In this document: one piece after another, positions 11,400 to 23,318 of the stretch
Numbering within the stretch: the stretch's first letter is position 1
How the letters are laid out: each line of letters begins with the position of its first letter
Source of the DNA: Rhizophagus irregularis
Taxonomy: Eukaryota; Glomeromycota; Glomeromycetes; Glomerales; Glomeraceae
DNA: 64,000 nt
NCBI RefSeq assembly: GCF_026210795.1
Contig: NC_089436.1
Location: 992,001-1,056,000 of the forward strand
Direction: 5' to 3'
Program-made: the position numbers and the translations under genes
The notes under the pieces: generated by a model
Databases searched by the model: none
The model's input: the letters and a program-made list of their open reading frames with translations, nothing else
What the model was told of the DNA's origin: nothing

Positions 11400-12377
11400 T
11401 TAGTTATCACTAAATCTATAAAATTTATAAATAATTTAGTTTAGAATCAGGTTCTAGAATTAGGTTCAGGACTAGTCCTAACAGGACCTGATCACAGGTC
11501 CATTCAATAGAATTTATAAGTTTCAAAATCAGGACTGGATTAGGATCGACTTAATCATTCCTACCACTTATTTACAATAAAAGTTACCATAAAAAATTAG
11601 CCTTTTACTAATGATTTTTACCTTATTTTTTCTTAAATTTTATTGATTAATTAGCTAAAAAAGAAAAAAAATCATACTAATATAATATAAAAATTTTCTT
11701 TTATAGTAAGATCTGCAAAGAATTTTATATGATTTTTATCTTAGGTCTGGAATGACCTATCTTATAAGGATTCTATATATGTAATAATAATTATATTGCA
11801 TTAAAAAAGTAATTAAAAATTTAAATACATTTTTTATTGTTAAAATAAATATATTATAAATATTTTATTTAAAATACTTAGATCATATAAATACTTTTTA
11901 TTTCCAAATGCATACATTTACTAAATACAAGTTGCATTATTTAAACGTATTTAATAAGTACTTAATCTAAATATTACTAAAATATTTAGCAAATATTTAA
12001 TAAATACTATTGTGATGATATATTTAAGTAGCCTGTTAATTAATCAACTACATTTGGTAATAAGAAACATAAAGTTGAAGTAATACACTTATAATCTTAA
12101 CATTCTATACTTTCCATATATATCTAATTTTTGTATTTTATAAGATTTAAAGAAAAATAAGTTTGTTTTTTTAAAGAAAATTGTAAAAAGAAACTTAAGA
12201 TTTTCTTTTTTACTTTGCATAAAATTTTTTCCAGTCAAAATACTTCTGTAATTTTATCAATTAAAGTTTTTAATACTTTAATAATAAATTATCTTTGAAT
12301 TAGACATTTAATAATTTTAATAGTAATTATATTCCAATTATAGGTAATCTATCAGAGATTAATTAAAATTAGATCTA
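11400..12377. other. Gene-free AT-rich region
   Basis: No coding signal. At 11440-11560 the words AGGTTCAGGACTAGTCC, AGGACCTGATCACAGGTCC and AGGACTGG recur, like the subterminal repeats of the hAT-type elements nearby. A worn element end is possible. Confidence 0.35.
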
Positions 12378-12800
12378 TTGATCTATATATATATAAGTTC
12401 TTATAACTTATTTTATTGTGTGAAAATCAGAATAATGAGATTAGATCTGTATTTTCAATATAATCAACAAATAAAAAAATTGAACAATTGGAAAGAATTT
12501 ATTAAAAATTGGTTATCAGAATGTATTGCTTATTACAATTTTCAGGAAACTAAATTTGCAGATTCATTTTTATTTACTAATTTATTCATCTTTATCCAAA
12601 ATAAACAATTAATAATAATTAGCTATAAAAAATTGATAAATAGATATCAGCCAATTATATTAACAAAGAGGCTTATAAAGGAAAAATATAATAAATGCAA
12701 AAATATTAAATCTTATATTTTTTTTTTTATTACTAATACTAAAAAATACCTAAATGAAATTTATAAAGAAAATGAAATCATGATAATAATAGAAAAATAA
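12378..12800 (+). CDS. Hypothetical 140-residue open frame
   Basis: Open frame starting MIYIYISSYNLFYC; a later Met at 12435 (MRLDLYFQYNQQ) is equally possible. It is rich in Lys, Asn, Ile and Tyr, as expected of any frame in DNA this AT-rich. No domain is seen. The segment KLNNWKEFIKNWLSECIAYY looks protein-like, so this may be a transposase scrap rather than a host gene. It could also be chance. Confidence 0.2.
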   Translation: MIYIYISSYNLFYCVKIRIMRLDLYFQYNQQIKKLNNWKEFIKNWLSECIAYYNFQETKFADSFLFTNLFIFIQNKQLIIISYKKLINRYQPIILTKRLIKEKYNKCKNIKSYIFFFITNTKKYLNEIYKENEIMIIIEK

Positions 12801-13275
12801 AAATAATTTATTTGAAAGTTTCTTAATGCTCAGAATTAAAACTCTGAATAGTTCAGTTTAGTTTCATTTTTTAGTTCTTTTTTAATTGGTCAGAATCTGT
12901 TTTGCATAATAACTCACCATCTAGTAATTGTAGAAATCTAATCAATAGTTCATTGGAATTGTCTTATTGAAACAGTTTAAATAGTATTAAAATTATCTTT
13001 TTAGTATCAATAGATAGTGAGTTATTTTTAGAAAATACTAAAAATTTTAATCAGAATTTTATAAAAAAAAACATTTCTAACATTTTTTTATATTTTTATA
13101 AGTATTTTCAAAACTTCTTTAAAAAAAACTTTTTTAATGTTTTTTTTTATATTTAATTGTAAGAATATCAGATTCAATATGAATACTGAATTCTAAAAAT
13201 AAGTTTCAAATTTTTGAAACTTTAATAAAAAAACGTTAATTTTTAATGTTTTTTTTTTATTATTTTTGTAAAAAT
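12801..13275. other. Repeat-derived flank of the nested insertion
   Basis: No gene. Two loosely repeated blocks (AAAATAAGTTTCAAATTTTT, AACGTTAATTTTTAATG, TGTAAAAATATCAG) occur at 13010-13280. The same type of sequence resumes at 27103, because the whole 13284-27094 block was inserted into it. Confidence 0.5.
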
Positions 13276-13530
13276 ATCAGTTCAGGACCCCAGATATCTA
13301 ATATAAAGGTCATAATGGACTTTTGGCCAAAAACACCTTTTTTTGCTGAAATTCAAAAAATCGTTTTTTGTAAATATCTTAGCATCTAATGATTCAATTT
13401 TAATGAACTTTTTGTTATTTTGTAGCCCTCATTTAGCTCTACAATTTAAAAAAAGTTCATTAAAATTGGACCACTGGATGCTAAAATATTTACAAAAAAT
13501 GATTTTTTGAGCTCCTGAAAAATGGGCCAA

Positions 13531-13549
13531 TTTGCCAAAAATGTGACTT
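13531..13549. repeat. LINE target-site copy 1
   Basis: TTTGCCAAAAATGTGACTT, the left target duplication of LINE copy 1 within M1. Copies 2 and 3 (24815-24834, 27045-27064) carry one extra C. Confidence 0.85.
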
Positions 13550-15161
13550 GGATCCCGATCTGCCAACTCTTTCTTGTAGATCTTTGGTCAAAAATTTCGC
13601 GGAAGAAATTTTTACTCTTCGTATTAACACATCTCTTATTTTACTATTAAAATGCCTCCCAAAGGTAACAAAAAAGCTGGCAATAACCCTAACGGGGGAC
13701 CTGCCAAGCGTCAAGACAAACGAAACAAAAATAAAGACTCTGGCTCTGATGTTTCAAACTCCGATAATGAACAAACAAACAATAAAAACAACCCTTCCAA
13801 ACGTATCCGTACGCTCCCAGAAAATCCTATGGAAGAAGACTACGTTGCCGACTCAGCGGCTGACGCTGGAGGTAGCAATACTACTCCTCCTCAACAAAAT
13901 AATGCTGACAATTTTTTGTCTCCTCCTCCCAAAGATACTACTGCGCCTTCTGCGCCTAGTTCTGTCACGTCTGGTACTGATGCGTCCATGCATGCTCCAA
14001 AAGACAATGCAACTTCCCCCTTAGATGCGTCTCCTAATAAGGATATTATGGATACCAATGATACTTCTCCTCTTCCCCTTGACACGCCCACTATTTCCAT
14101 TTTTAGGCGTGATTTTCAGGCTGCTGCGGCACCTAACACCTCCCCTGATTTTGTCAAAAAATATCCTACCAATCGGGCTATGATTGATGCTGTCAATAAT
14201 CTCCTTTTAGAAACTTATCACTCTTACACTGGCCGTGCTCGCATGTCCAGTTCTGGTGACCTCAAAAGATTAGTCATTCATTTTAATTCAACCACTGAAC
14301 GAGATGCCTGCCTTTCCCTCCGACATGATGATCTTGCCGATCTCAAATTTTTTCTACATGACCTTCAGCAACTCCGAACTGATGAAGACCTCCGGGCTAT
14401 TCAAGTTACTGACATTCCTTTTTTTATCAAAAAAGATGATGTTATTGCTCTTTTCAAAAAGTATGGTAACATACAATCCTGTCGCCTTCATACACGTACC
14501 AATGCCAAAGTCCAACAAGCTCGTATCGTTTATGATGATGCTTCCTCCATCCAACATTTTTTGGATAAACAATGGGCGATCTACTGTTATTCCACTTGTT
14601 TACGCATTACGCCATGCTCTCTCACCCTCAAACAAAAGAAATCACGACGTGAATTCGTCGCTGTTTTATCTCAGCTCCCCCCTAACACAAAAGATGTGCA
14701 TTTGGCACCTTTGGTACGAGCAATTGGCGCTATGGCCGTTAATATCCCCTTATCTCTTAATTTCTACAAACCTAAACGATGGGCTTACATCACTTTTAAG
14801 TCACAACAAATGATGGACACCGCCATGGAACAATCAATCGCCCTGCAAGGCCATAGGTTCCAATAGGAACTCCCAGAGAATACAAATAAACTTTGTCATA
14901 GATGCGGCAAACTCGGCTGCGCTCCTACTGCATGTCCATTGAACAACTCTTGAGGTCGCTCACGCACTCGTAATCCTGTTGCACACTTAAAAGAACGCTT
15001 CAATATTGGCCAAACTAATAATAATAACTCTTCTGCTAATCGCAGTAGACAACGCTCCCGTTCTCAATCCAAAGATCGTTCTAATTCCTGACAACATAAT
15101 CATTCAGCTAATAATGCTGGACGGAACTATAATACTACCAATACTATCTTTTCACCCAATT

Positions 15162-16009
15162 CTTCTAAATAGAGTTCCGAATGGGTCAGGTCAGGTCAGG
15201 TTAATTGATAAACCTGACCTGAAATTTTTTTTCAGGTCAGGTCAGGTCAGGTTATATCAGGTTATCTGTTTGACCTGACCTGAACTGAAACCTGAAGATT
15301 TTCAGGATTTTTATTAAAATATCAATAAAATGGTATAAAACATTTTTTTTGAAAATATTGCGATTTACTTTTTCATATTAAAATCATATAAAAAGGTGAA
15401 TCGCAATACTGCAATTCACTTTTTTTATATAGAATTAATATAAAAAAAGTGAGTTGCGGTATTGCGATTCACTTTTTTATATAGATTCTATATAAAAAAA
15501 AGTGAGTTGCGGTATTGCGATTCACTTTTTTTATATAGAATTAATATAAAAAAGTGAATCGCAATATCGCAACTCACTTTTATTATATAAAATCAATATA
15601 AAAAAGTGAATCGCAATACCGCAACTCACTTTTATTATATAGAATCTATATAAAAAAGTGAATCGCAATACCGCAACTCACTTTTATTATATAAAATCAA
15701 TATAAAAAAGTGAATCGCAATACCGCAACTCACTTTTTTTATATAGAATCTATATAAAAAAGTGAATCGCAATACTGCAACTCACTTTTATTATATAAAA
15801 TCAATATAAAAAAGTGAATCGCAATACTGCAACTCACTTTTATTATATAGTAGAATCAATAATTTCAGGTCAACAGGTCAATCAGGTCAGGTCAATCTTC
15901 ATACCTGACCTGAATTTTTTTTAAAAATCTCATACCTGACCTGAATTTCAGGTCAGGTCAGGTCAGGTTACCTGAATTTGGCTGACCTGTTCGGAGCTCT
16001 ACTTTTAAA
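15162..16009. mobile_element. hAT-type non-autonomous element in LINE ORF1
   Basis: The element proper is 15170-16001 (832 bp). Termini are TAGAGTTCCGAATGGG and, read on the other strand, TAGAGCTCCGAACAGG. The flanking 8 bp are CTTCTAAA (15162-15169) and CTTTTAAA (16002-16009), 7 of 8 identical, as expected for hAT. Both ends carry arrays of AGGTCAGG (15183-15300 on the left, 15866-15990 on the right, in both orientations), the style of transposase-binding subterminal repeats. The middle is the 52-bp palindromic satellite. No coding capacity. Confidence 0.8.
15361..15855. repeat. 52-bp palindromic satellite inside the hAT-type element
   Basis: About nine units with a spacing of 52 bp. Each has arms AAAAAAGTGAATCGCAATA and CCGCAACTCACTTTT joined by ATATAGAATCTATAT-type linkers, so every unit and every linker can form a hairpin. 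Both orientations of the unit occur because it is nearly its own reverse complement. Confidence 0.9.
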
Positions 16010-16209
16010 TCCACTAATTCTACTCAATCTACTCAACGGCCTCGATCTAATGAGCGTAAAGGCAAAGACCGTTCAGTTTCCTTTATTTTCCACTTTCCAA
16101 CGCAATAGTACCTCTATTTCCAACTCATCTGGTCATAAACTTCCCTTGGTGGATCCTAATTGTTCCCAAATTCAAGAGATCCTTTCGGTGCTCAAAAGCC
16201 TTCAAGAAG

Positions 16210-16522
16210 ATATGGCTAGGACCCCGGATATCTAATATAAAGGTCATAATGGACTTTTGGCCAAAAACACCCCTTTTTACTGAAACTCAAAAAATCGTTT
16301 TTTGTAAATATCTCAGCATCCAGTGATTCAATTTTAATGAACTTTTTTTTATTTTGTAGCCCTCATTTAGCTCTACAATTTAAAAAAAAGTTCATCAAAA
16401 TTGGACCACTGGATGCCGAGATATTTACAAAAAACGATTTTTTGTTCCCCTGAAAAATGGGCCAATCTGCTGAAAGTGTGACTTATGACCTGTTTTGGAG
16501 ATATCTGGGGTCCTATATGGCT
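16210..16522. mobile_element. M1 miniature element, copy in ORF1
   Basis: Complete copy at 16218-16514 (297 bp), bounded by AGGACCCCGGATATCT and its inverse (AGATATCTGGGGTCCT). Perfect 8-bp duplication ATATGGCT at 16210-16217 and 16515-16522. The two halves pair along most of their length. Removing it with one duplication restores the ORF1 frame across the site. Confidence 0.9.
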
Positions 16523-17003
16523 AGTGTACGTGCTAGAATTCATGCTCTTGAATTAGCTGATCAGAGAATGTCTCAGCTGGAACTTCGTGTTTTTGGACAT
16601 ATGCAAGACGATGTTCTCCCACCTGATTCCAATGATTCTTCACATATGCTTGTTGACAACCACCAATGCACCCCCCTTATATAACACAATCCAACCCGCC
16701 CACTTCGAACAGACCTCCTTCCGACCCGGTTCTCCCTCCTCCAACGGTTCCTGTTTCCCATTCCACCATTTCCTCCTCCCCCATCCCCAAAACTGCTGAT
16801 GAAGTTACTATTAATAAAGAACATGCTGAAATTTATTCCTTTCAACGATCTTTAGATAACAAATTCGATCACTTATCCGGTTCTATTGAAAGATTTATTA
16901 GCTCCATTTCTGGTGGCTCTTCCTCGGACTTAGTCAATAAGACTTCGTCTGATTAATTTGTTATCCTCCCCTTTCACCCCGTAGTTCTTATCATAGTGTA
17001 ATA

Positions 17004-20000
17004 ATGATGGACAATAATATAGATTATGATACCTTTGTGCGAAATCCCCCCAACCCCGTTGATTTTAGTGATATTTTTAATGATCCTATATCTGATACAT
17101 TATTTTCTCCCTCTTTCTCTACTTTCCCCATTCCCAATTCTTTTAACATTTCTTCTTTTAATGTTAATGGTCTTAAAACTCCTGGTCAAGGTTCCTTTAA
17201 AATGGACCAAATTTCTTCTTTCTTTTTACAAAATCACATTTTCTTTGGCGGTATCGTTGATACACACCTATCGCCTAAACAAATGAAATTTTTGTCTAAA
17301 CGAGTTTGTGATTATACTTTTTTTCATTCTGATTTGGATTCCACCAAACACGGCCGCTCTTCTGGTGGTGTTTCTTTATTCATACATAACTCTTTAGCCA
17401 CTCATGTTCAATTTTATCAATCCCATTCCTCCCGTATTCTTTCTGTAGACTTGTTTTTTAAAGGCAATGTTAAATTGCGTATATTTGTCGTCTACATTCC
17501 CCTACAAATGATCTTGTTCTTCGTTACGAAGTCATTGATCAATTAATTTCTTTAATTTCCCAAACTTCTTCACAAAATTTTCACCATGCTATTTGCGGTG
17601 ATTTTAATATGAATCTGGAGAAATATTACCCTATTTTTTTGCATCAACCTCAGGTTGCTGCTAAACGAATTCACAAACTATTCCATTATTTGCTTTCTCA
17701 TAATTATGAGGATTGCACCCCCCTTAACCTATCCGGTACCTTAGGTACTTATCACCATTTGGACACTATTACCCGTATTGACTTTGTTTGGTCTTGTCCA
17801 CTTCTTCGCCAATATATGTTAACAGCTTCTATTTTTGATGCTCATGATTTACACATTTCTGACCACAACCCTATTATTACATATTTTAATGCTTCATTAT
17901 TATCAGATGCTATTAAATCTGCACGAGCTCGTCAACTTGGTCGTAATACTTAACGTGTTTTCAAATATGATTCCATTTCTACTGATCAGTGGACTGCTTT
18001 TGCTGATAATTTGGATAAATTATGTCCAATTGATCCAATTATTTTTGACGCTTGGCCTCTCAATCAGAAATGTGAATATCTTCATTCTAGGATTATCAAA
18101 GCTGCTAATTCCACATTGCCTTCAGTTACTGTGGGCAATACTTATATTCCAAAGAAGCCTAAAGACTTGGAAAGTTTATGCCAGTCTTATAGATTTTTGT
18201 CTAAAGTGGCTAAAACTATCCGTTCCCTTCATAAGACCCCTATCTCATACTCTATGCATTATGAAACTAAGTGGTCTTCATATTATATACGTCTTAATAA
18301 TATTTTATCCCTTTATCAACAAATTTTTGTTACGCCTATTATTTTTCCAGGACCCCGGATATCTCCAAAACAGGTCATAAGTCACACTTTCGGCAGATTG
18401 GCCCATTTTTCAGGGGCTCAAAAAATCGTTTTTTGTAAATATCTCGGCATCCAGTGGTCCAATTTTGATGAACTTTTTTTAAATTGTAGAGCTAAATGAG
18501 GGCTACAAAATAAAAAAAAGTTCATTAAAATTGAATTACTGGATGCTGAGATATTTACAAAAAACGATTTTTTGAGTTTCAGCAAAAAGGGGTGTTTTTG
18601 GCCAAAAGTCCATTATGACCTTTATATTAGATATCCGGGGTCCTATTTTTCCTCCCTTTCTTCGAGATGCAAGAATTGATGATTTTGCCAAGTTACTTCA
18701 AACTCTAGAAAATATGACTTTGCTTTTGCGAAGTCTTCTTTTGCTTAAAGAAAAAGAATTTCAAGCCTCTTCTATTCAGGCTAAAATTGATGCTCGAAAT
18801 GATAACTTCACCAATGATATTTCCACTTTTATTGAGTCTGCTTTGTCACGAACCAGACGACGAATAGTTCTTGACCGTGTTTTTATTGATCATCCAACAC
18901 ACCCTACTTTATTAACTTCTCCAGATGCTATTGATCAAGAAGTTATTGATCATTTTCAAAATTTTGTTCCAATTACTTCTACTCCTCCTTCTTCCATACA
19001 GGATTTGCCTGAACGATGGTCTAATGCTTATATACCACTTGCTGATGTTTCTCCAGCTATTTTTGATTCACTAATGGATCCTCCTACCCTTGATGAATGG
19101 TACTCCACAATTTCATCCATGCTTAACGATAAAGCCCCAGGTCCTTCTATGATCTCGTACGAGATGTTAAAACACCTAGGCCCTTCTGCTTCTACCTTGC
19201 TTTTCAACTTAATTTGTGCTTGCTTATTAGAAGCAAATATCCCTGATTTATGGAGACAAGCTACTGTTTTTCCTATTCTTAAACCGCATGAATGAAAATG
19301 TTAACTTAAAAATACACGTCCTATCACTTTATTGGAGGTGATTCGTAAGGCTTTGGTTAAACTTTTTTATAATCGTCTCGCTCCTTTGCTTGCCTCTCAC
19401 CATGTTCTCCAAGGCGGTAATTTTGCAGGTTTACCTGGAGGGTCCTGCCGTGATCCTATTATTACTCTGGAATCCATCATCCATGATTCAGTAGTTACTA
19501 AACAACCCTTATGGATTCTTTCTCAAGACATTTCAAAAGCATTTGATTCTGTGGATTTATCTATGTTGCGTTTTGCTCTTCAACGTTTACGTTTGCCTTA
19601 AAATGCAATTCAATTCTTACTCTCTTTATTTATGTTACGTTCTAATCGTGTCATTACTGCACATGCCCTACTCCACCATATAGAGTTAGAATTGGAATAG
19701 ACCAAGGTGAAGTTATCTCTCCGCTTTTATGGGTTATTTATTTAGACCCTTTACTTACAACTCTCAGAAATAAAAAGAAAGACCCTTATCGTTTGGTCTC
19801 TCCATTGGCTCCCTATACTGTTTCATCAAATTCTCGTTCTCCAGATGTTTTAGAAATTAATAATTTGGTGTTCATGGATGATTCTACTTTACTCTCTTCT
19901 TCTAAAGAAGGAATGGAACATATGTTGTCTATTACTGAAGAATTTTATTGTTTAAACAATACCTCAGCCAATCATAACAAATATGTTTTAGCCACTAATG

Positions 20001-22973
20001 CAGTCGCTGCTTCTCGAGATTTGTCTCCTATAGCCTTTAATTTGTCGATTTCATCGCTCAATTCCACGCCCAACATTATTGTTACTCCTATCCCTATGTC
20101 CTCATCTTTCCAGTTTTTAGGAGTTTGGTTTAATATTAACGGCTCTAGGAACTTTATCCGACAACAACTTAAACGAGAATATAATTCTTTTTCTGCAATT
20201 CTTCGCCCTGCGAAACTGACTGTTCAACAAGTGGTGTATCTTTATAATACTGTTTTGATTCTGAAATTGGACTATCGAATGCAAGTTACACATTTATCTG
20301 AGGCTGAATGCTCCACTATTACCTCTTCAGTTCGTGCCTTAGTTAAACACAAGGCCAAATTATCACGCTCTGTTCCTAATGTGGTGTTATATTTAACACA
20401 TTCTTTGGGTTTGATCAATTTATTTTCATTTCAACAACAAAGTCATTTTACTAATTTATTTTTGTTAGCAAATTCTTCTTCTGTTTTTATGAAATCATTA
20501 TTTAATTATAGGTTGCGATTTATTCAATTTTATTGTTTAATTCCTATTTCTCCCTTGATGGTTTTGGATTGGACTTGTTGGTCTTCTCTTATAATTTTTA
20601 AACAAGATTATATCGCTAATACTCTAGCTTCATTGCTCTCAACTCCCTTTCGCTTGTCACGCGCTAATCTATCATCTGTGCTTGATTTAACCTACCCCAA
20701 TGGCCATATTCCTATTATATTTATCAATGTCTTTCTTTGGATGTATTTAAAGCCAATTTAACAAGACTTCGAAAACGTGGCCTTTTCTACCTTTCGCAAC
20801 TTTTGACACCTCAAGGAACACATTTGCTCTCTTGGTCTGTCATATATGCTAATTCTGTTCAAAAGCGTGGTAATGCCCGTCTTTCCATGTGGTACAAAAA
20901 TCTCTCTACTAATATCACGATTCCAGATAAACCTGGTTTGTTAAAAGATCGATTCCTGACTGAACAACAACCTGTGAGCCTGATTGCAAAAGAACTTGCT
21001 CCTTGCATTCCTCCTTCTGGTTATAAGAAGAATTGGATTGTTACGCTAAATGATAATGGCCTTCCCTTATTCAACAAACAGATTCAGATCCAACCCAAAC
21101 ACTCCACTTGTACTATTGTACATTGGACTTCAGATTGTTTATCTCGTCCGAGCGATTTAATTACTCTACGACCTTGTCCTGGCTGCAACTTAAATATAAA
21201 TAAATCTTCCTATTCAAAGAAATCAGTTGCTACTGGTTTTGTTTCCTGCTCTTATTCGGCCTCTCTTCGTCAGTCATGGATTTTACCTATGAAGAAATCA
21301 TCCATTTTGAATCACACTTCCAGCTTGACTGCTACGGTGTCGTGGGCAGAAATCATGGACTTTGTTACCGCATCTTGTAATCCTTTAGGTTGCTCGATGC
21401 TTGCTGCTGATATTCCCCATACCTCCTTTGATATTATTGATGAGGCTTTGCCTACTCCACATTTACTTACGGCTGGCGATGTTGCTGTTTCATCATCGGT
21501 CATGCTTTCTCGAGACTCTCAATATACCTTTTACACTGATGGTTCTCTTATCAATTTAGGAACGTGTGATGTTTCTATGGGATGGGGCTGGGTTCAAATT
21601 GTCAAGGATTCTGGTTTTCTTAATTCTATTGCCACTTATAAGCAGGGTATTATTCGTAATTGGCCTTCCTCTTCTCGAGCCGAAGCTGCTGCTATTTATG
21701 CAGCTTTATCAGCTTCTCCTGCCAACTCTGTAGTTCACATTTATACAGACTCACAGTCTTCCATCGAGGGTTTGAAACATTGTTTCTTATCTGATTATTC
21801 AAATTCTCGTCTTTATTATAAGACTACCAATTTTGAACTTTGGGCCATTATTCAACAACTGATTGTGGATAAACAACTTTCAGTTTTACCTTTTAAGGTT
21901 AAAGCTCACTCTAATTTTTATTGGAATGACTTCGCTGACTCTCTTGCCAATACTGCCCATACATCTGACGATGCTATTCTTATCTCCCATCTCGATCTTG
22001 CTGCAGTTGATGACTATATTATGACTTATGATGACGTAGTCTGTGAATCTAACCCAAGACATCTGTTTAAACAATATCATCAGATGTTGTATATGAAAGA
22101 TCTTTTAGCCCTTTCTCGTTTCTATTTTATTTCTCTTTTAACAGATCCATCCTGATACGTGGTTGATTGGGCTCTTACTTGGCATACGTTAATAATGTTC
22201 CAACCCAAATTTGATAATTCCTTCACTAAGGAGAATGTCTCTAGACATCATACGTTGAAATTTCAACTTTTTCTGGAAGACTTACCTACTTTGGAATCAC
22301 TGAAAAGGACACGACCTGATTTATACGTAGAGATTCTAACCTGTCGTTCTTGTGAAGATCACTTAGAAGATTTTATGCACTTATTTTTATGCAAAAAGCG
22401 CCGCGTTAAATTATATCAAATTTTAACGTCATATCTCCACCACCTTACCCAAAAAATCAAAGAAGCGGGTGATAATGCCAATTGTGATTACTCTTCTTCA
22501 ATTAATAGAGTTACTTCCCTTCCTTGCTGAACTTTTTCGTCTAACAACTGGTCTTCCTATAGTCTTGTCCGTGCTTGTTTGCCTACCGCCTTTCTGGAAG
22601 TTTTTGAAAACTTAGGTATTCCTCACCTCACTACTATGAATGTGGTCGCCGCCATACATAATAATTTTATCAACAAGTTCCGTAAACGAATTTGGAATCC
22701 GTGTTCGTATGATAAAGGATTATGGGAACATACGATGAACATTTCTTCAAACTTAAACAATCTCCAAGGCCTAAAGGTTTGCCCAAATCTTTTTATTTAC
22801 CTTACTCGTCTTTACCATCTCCGACCCATGTTGATTCACGTGACTCCAGAACCGATTGGTTAAAAAACTCGATGCAATATGGATTATCTTGGTTTAATCA
22901 CATTTCGGGTTTTATGGGTCATCTAACGGTGCTACTTAATAACCGCTTTTGCAGGATGGAGTGTCAATTTTAA
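17004..22973 (+). pseudogene. LINE ORF2 polyprotein (endonuclease, RT, RNase H), broken
   Basis: The APE-type endonuclease spans about 17140-17900: SFNVNGL, VVYIPL, GDFNM and SDHNPI are present, but the usual ETH motif reads DTH. The reverse transcriptase spans about 19100-20300: LLEVIRKALVKLFYNRL, motif A SQDISKAFDSVD, GIDQGEVISPLLW, and motif C FMDD in place of YADD. RNase H spans about 21510-21960: FYTDGS, SRAEAAA, YTDSQSS and KAHSNFYWNDFAD. A finger follows at about 22345-22400 (CRSC..H..C spacing). Breaks: frameshift near 17510, TAA at 17953, an M1 copy at 18349-18644, stops near 19293, 19305 and 19599, a frameshift near 19670, a frame change near 20750, TGA at 22153, and further changes near 22530 and 22750. 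Confidence 0.85.
18341..18652. mobile_element. M1 miniature element, copy in ORF2
   Basis: Complete copy at 18349-18644 (296 bp), in the opposite orientation to the one at 16218. Termini AGGACCCCGGATATCT and AGATATCCGGGGTCCT. Perfect 8-bp duplication ATTTTTCC at 18341-18348 and 18645-18652. It lies between the endonuclease and RT regions. Confidence 0.9.
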
Positions 22974-23318
22974 TAGTGGGCGCGTCATTCATTATTTTGT
23001 TAGCATAGTTGCTTCTACTTTGGTTGGAATATATCAAGGGGGAAGATCTAGGAAGTGTTAGTATTAGCGAATTTTCTTTTGAACTTTCTTTTAATTTTAA
23101 TTTCTTTCTAGGAGACTATATAGTTTTGTTTTTAGTTAGTTTTTATTTTATTTTCTTTTTCTTATACAGATGGTGCCCAAAATTATCCGGCCACTTTATT
23201 TTGCCAAAATTATGCTGATCATCACGTGTTATTATGATGTAAATAAACAATAATTTTGTATTTATAATCACAATGAACAATCCTCTGCGCCATATTTCTT
23301 CTGGAACTTTCCGGAAAA

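Larger units (their letters stand above)
13652..16956 (+). pseudogene. LINE ORF1 protein (two RRM-like domains, zinc knuckle), interrupted
   Basis: Starts MPPKGNKKAGNNPNG with a Ser/Pro/Asn-rich first ~150 residues. An RRM-like fold follows at about residues 247-330 (LRAIQVTDIPFFIKKDDVI). A second RRM-like unit begins near residue 333 (REFVAVLSQLPPNTKDVH), then a CCHC-type knuckle read as CHRCGKLGCAPTACP, with Cys where His is usual. In-frame stops are TAG at 14864, TGA near 14951 and TGA near 15090. A hAT-type element (15170-16001) and an M1 copy (16218-16514) break it further. After them the frame resumes (SVRARIHALELADQRMSQLE, probably coiled coil). After a frameshift near 16665 it continues to a stop at 16956. 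The ORF1 product is expected to be the RNA-binding partner of the LINE ribonucleoprotein. Confidence 0.8.

Noticed and set aside
13490-14572. Other-frame open frames overlapping LINE ORF1
   Set aside because: Shadows of ORF1. Only the frame starting at 13652 carries RRM and zinc-knuckle motifs.
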